DNA of 64,000 bases, from the NCBI RefSeq assembly GCF_001513965.1, contig NZ_KQ948027.1, positions 110,523 through 174,522 of the forward strand, given 5' to 3'. Below are positions 63,219 to 64,000 of this stretch, piece after piece (the stretch's first letter is position 1; each line of letters opens with the position of its first letter). The position numbers and the translations under genes are program-made. This stretch comes from Streptomyces cellostaticus. GTDB lineage: Bacteria; Actinomycetota; Actinomycetes; Streptomycetales; Streptomycetaceae. The notes under the pieces are model-generated. The model saw only the letters and a program-made list of their open reading frames with translations, had not been told where the DNA came from and searched no databases.

Positions 63219-63890
63219 TCAGAACAGCCGCAGCTTGTCGTCCTCGATGCCGCGCAGGGCGTCGTAGTCCAGGATCTGGCAGTTGATGCCGCGGTCCGTG
63301 GCGAGGACTCGGGCCTGGGGCTTGATCTCCTGGGCGGCGAAGATGCCGCGGACCGGGGCGAGATGCGGGTCGCGGTTGAGGAGTTCGAGGTAGCGGGTGA
63401 GCTGCTCCACGCCGTCGATCTCGCCGCGTCGCTTGATCTCGATGGCGACGGTCCGGCCCTCCGCGTCCCGGCACAGGATGTCCACCGGGCCGATCGCCGT
63501 CATGTACTCGCGGCGGATGAGCGTGTAGCCCTCGCCCAGCGTCTCGATGCGGTCGGCCAGGAGCTCCTGGAGGTGTGCTTCCACGCCGTCCTTGATCAGG
63601 CCGGGGTCCACGCCGAGTTCGTGCGAGGAGTCGTGGAGGATCTCCTCCATCGTGATGATCAGTTTCTCGCCCGCCTTGTTGACGACGGTCCAGACGCCCT
63701 CGTCCTCGCCCGCGCCCTCCTTCAGCGTGCAGGGCGGCGACATCCAGTTGAGGGGCTTGTAGGCCCGGTCGTCCGCGTGGATGGAGACGCTGCCGTCCGC
63801 CTTGACCAGGATCAGTCGGGGCGCCGAGGGCAGGTGGGCGGTGAGCCGGCCGGCGTAGTCGACCGAGCACCGGGCAATGACGAGACGCAT
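63219..63890 (-). CDS. nucS: Endonuclease NucS/EndoMS, mismatch-specific
   Basis: A protein of 223 residues; the ATG at 63890 gives the conserved start MRLVIARCSVDYAGRL. It cuts both strands at mismatches and replaces MutS/MutL in most Actinobacteria and many Archaea. The RecB-like nuclease site is D137 in GPVDILCRD, with E151 and K153 in AIEIKRRGE. The C-terminal DDKLRLF resembles a sliding-clamp-binding motif. The N-terminal dimerisation and DNA-binding beta domain spans about 1-95. Confidence 0.97.
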   Translation of the reverse strand: MRLVIARCSVDYAGRLTAHLPSAPRLILVKADGSVSIHADDRAYKPLNWMSPPCTLKEGAGEDEGVWTVVNKAGEKLIITMEEILHDSSHELGVDPGLIKDGVEAHLQELLADRIETLGEGYTLIRREYMTAIGPVDILCRDAEGRTVAIEIKRRGEIDGVEQLTRYLELLNRDPHLAPVRGIFAAQEIKPQARVLATDRGINCQILDYDALRGIEDDKLRLF

Positions 63891-64000
63891 GGTCGGCAAC
63901 GCTACTCGACACACACGGGTGGGCGCGATTCGCCCTCGTCCCGTCCGTCCCCGCCGACCACCGGCGATCGCTGGGGCACCCCATTTATCCCTGGAAACTC

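Overview
The window is high-GC actinobacterial DNA, almost certainly a Streptomyces chromosome. The evidence is GC-rich codon use with many GTG/TTG starts, NucS mismatch repair, a Rho factor with a long Arg-rich insertion, a chitinase with a paired dre-like promoter, and the lysA-hom-thrC-thrB-rho-rpmE-prfA-prmC-...-atp gene order typical of the genus. It falls into two parts that meet at a tRNA-Arg(CCG) gene (23456-23527, minus strand).

Part 1 (1 to about 23.4 kb) is the right-hand portion of an integrative and conjugative element of the AICE type; no left attachment site is visible, so the left end probably lies outside the window. It begins with the tail of an unknown gene. A non-coding stretch follows, holding a 23-bp palindrome, a 148-nt hairpin element and a cluster of smaller hairpins. 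Next comes a regulatory module: a tandem-wHTH GntR protein, an HD phosphohydrolase, and an opposed XRE regulator plus Nudix protein comparable with Pif immunity. A chain of small coupled genes leads into a conjugation module: an FtsK-type ATPase, an SLT/NlpC cell-wall hydrolase, a VirB2-like small membrane protein, a VirB6/TrbL-like membrane protein, a VirB3/PrgI-like protein and a VirB4-like ATPase with an unusual C-terminal extension. A replication/maintenance module follows: SSB, C5 cytosine methyltransferase, primase-polymerase, DUF3631 ATPase and an iteron array. The last two element genes in order are an excisionase and a tyrosine integrase, then a low-GC gene for an unrecognised six-TM protein. 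I see no recognisable relaxase.

Part 2 (23.5-64 kb) is core chromosome. After a stand-alone receiver protein and NrtL come lysine/threonine biosynthesis, rho, a secreted trypsin-like protease with an FG-GAP-type C-terminus, an LCP ligase, and the translation/modification run rpmE-prfA-prmC-tsaC. A phosphatase-like gene lacking its nucleophile, glyA and a WecA/TagO-type transferase precede the complete F1Fo ATP synthase operon (atpIBEFHAGDC). The rest is a DUF2550 protein, a chitinase, a two-component system, a cobalamin adenosyltransferase, a DrrAB-like ABC exporter with a TetR regulator, 3-hydroxybutyryl-CoA dehydrogenase, a STAS protein, a P-loop protein with a membrane anchor and Ser/Thr-rich tail, and NucS.

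The strongest candidates for something undescribed are: the 148-nt hairpin at 768-915, whose arm differences are mostly G-U compatible in the plus-strand RNA; the duplicated 80-bp leader before the methyltransferase and primase genes; the iteron field before xis; the FtsK/VirB4 hybrid transfer module; and the low-GC membrane gene beside the tRNA junction. All functional statements come from reading the sequence; no database search was possible.
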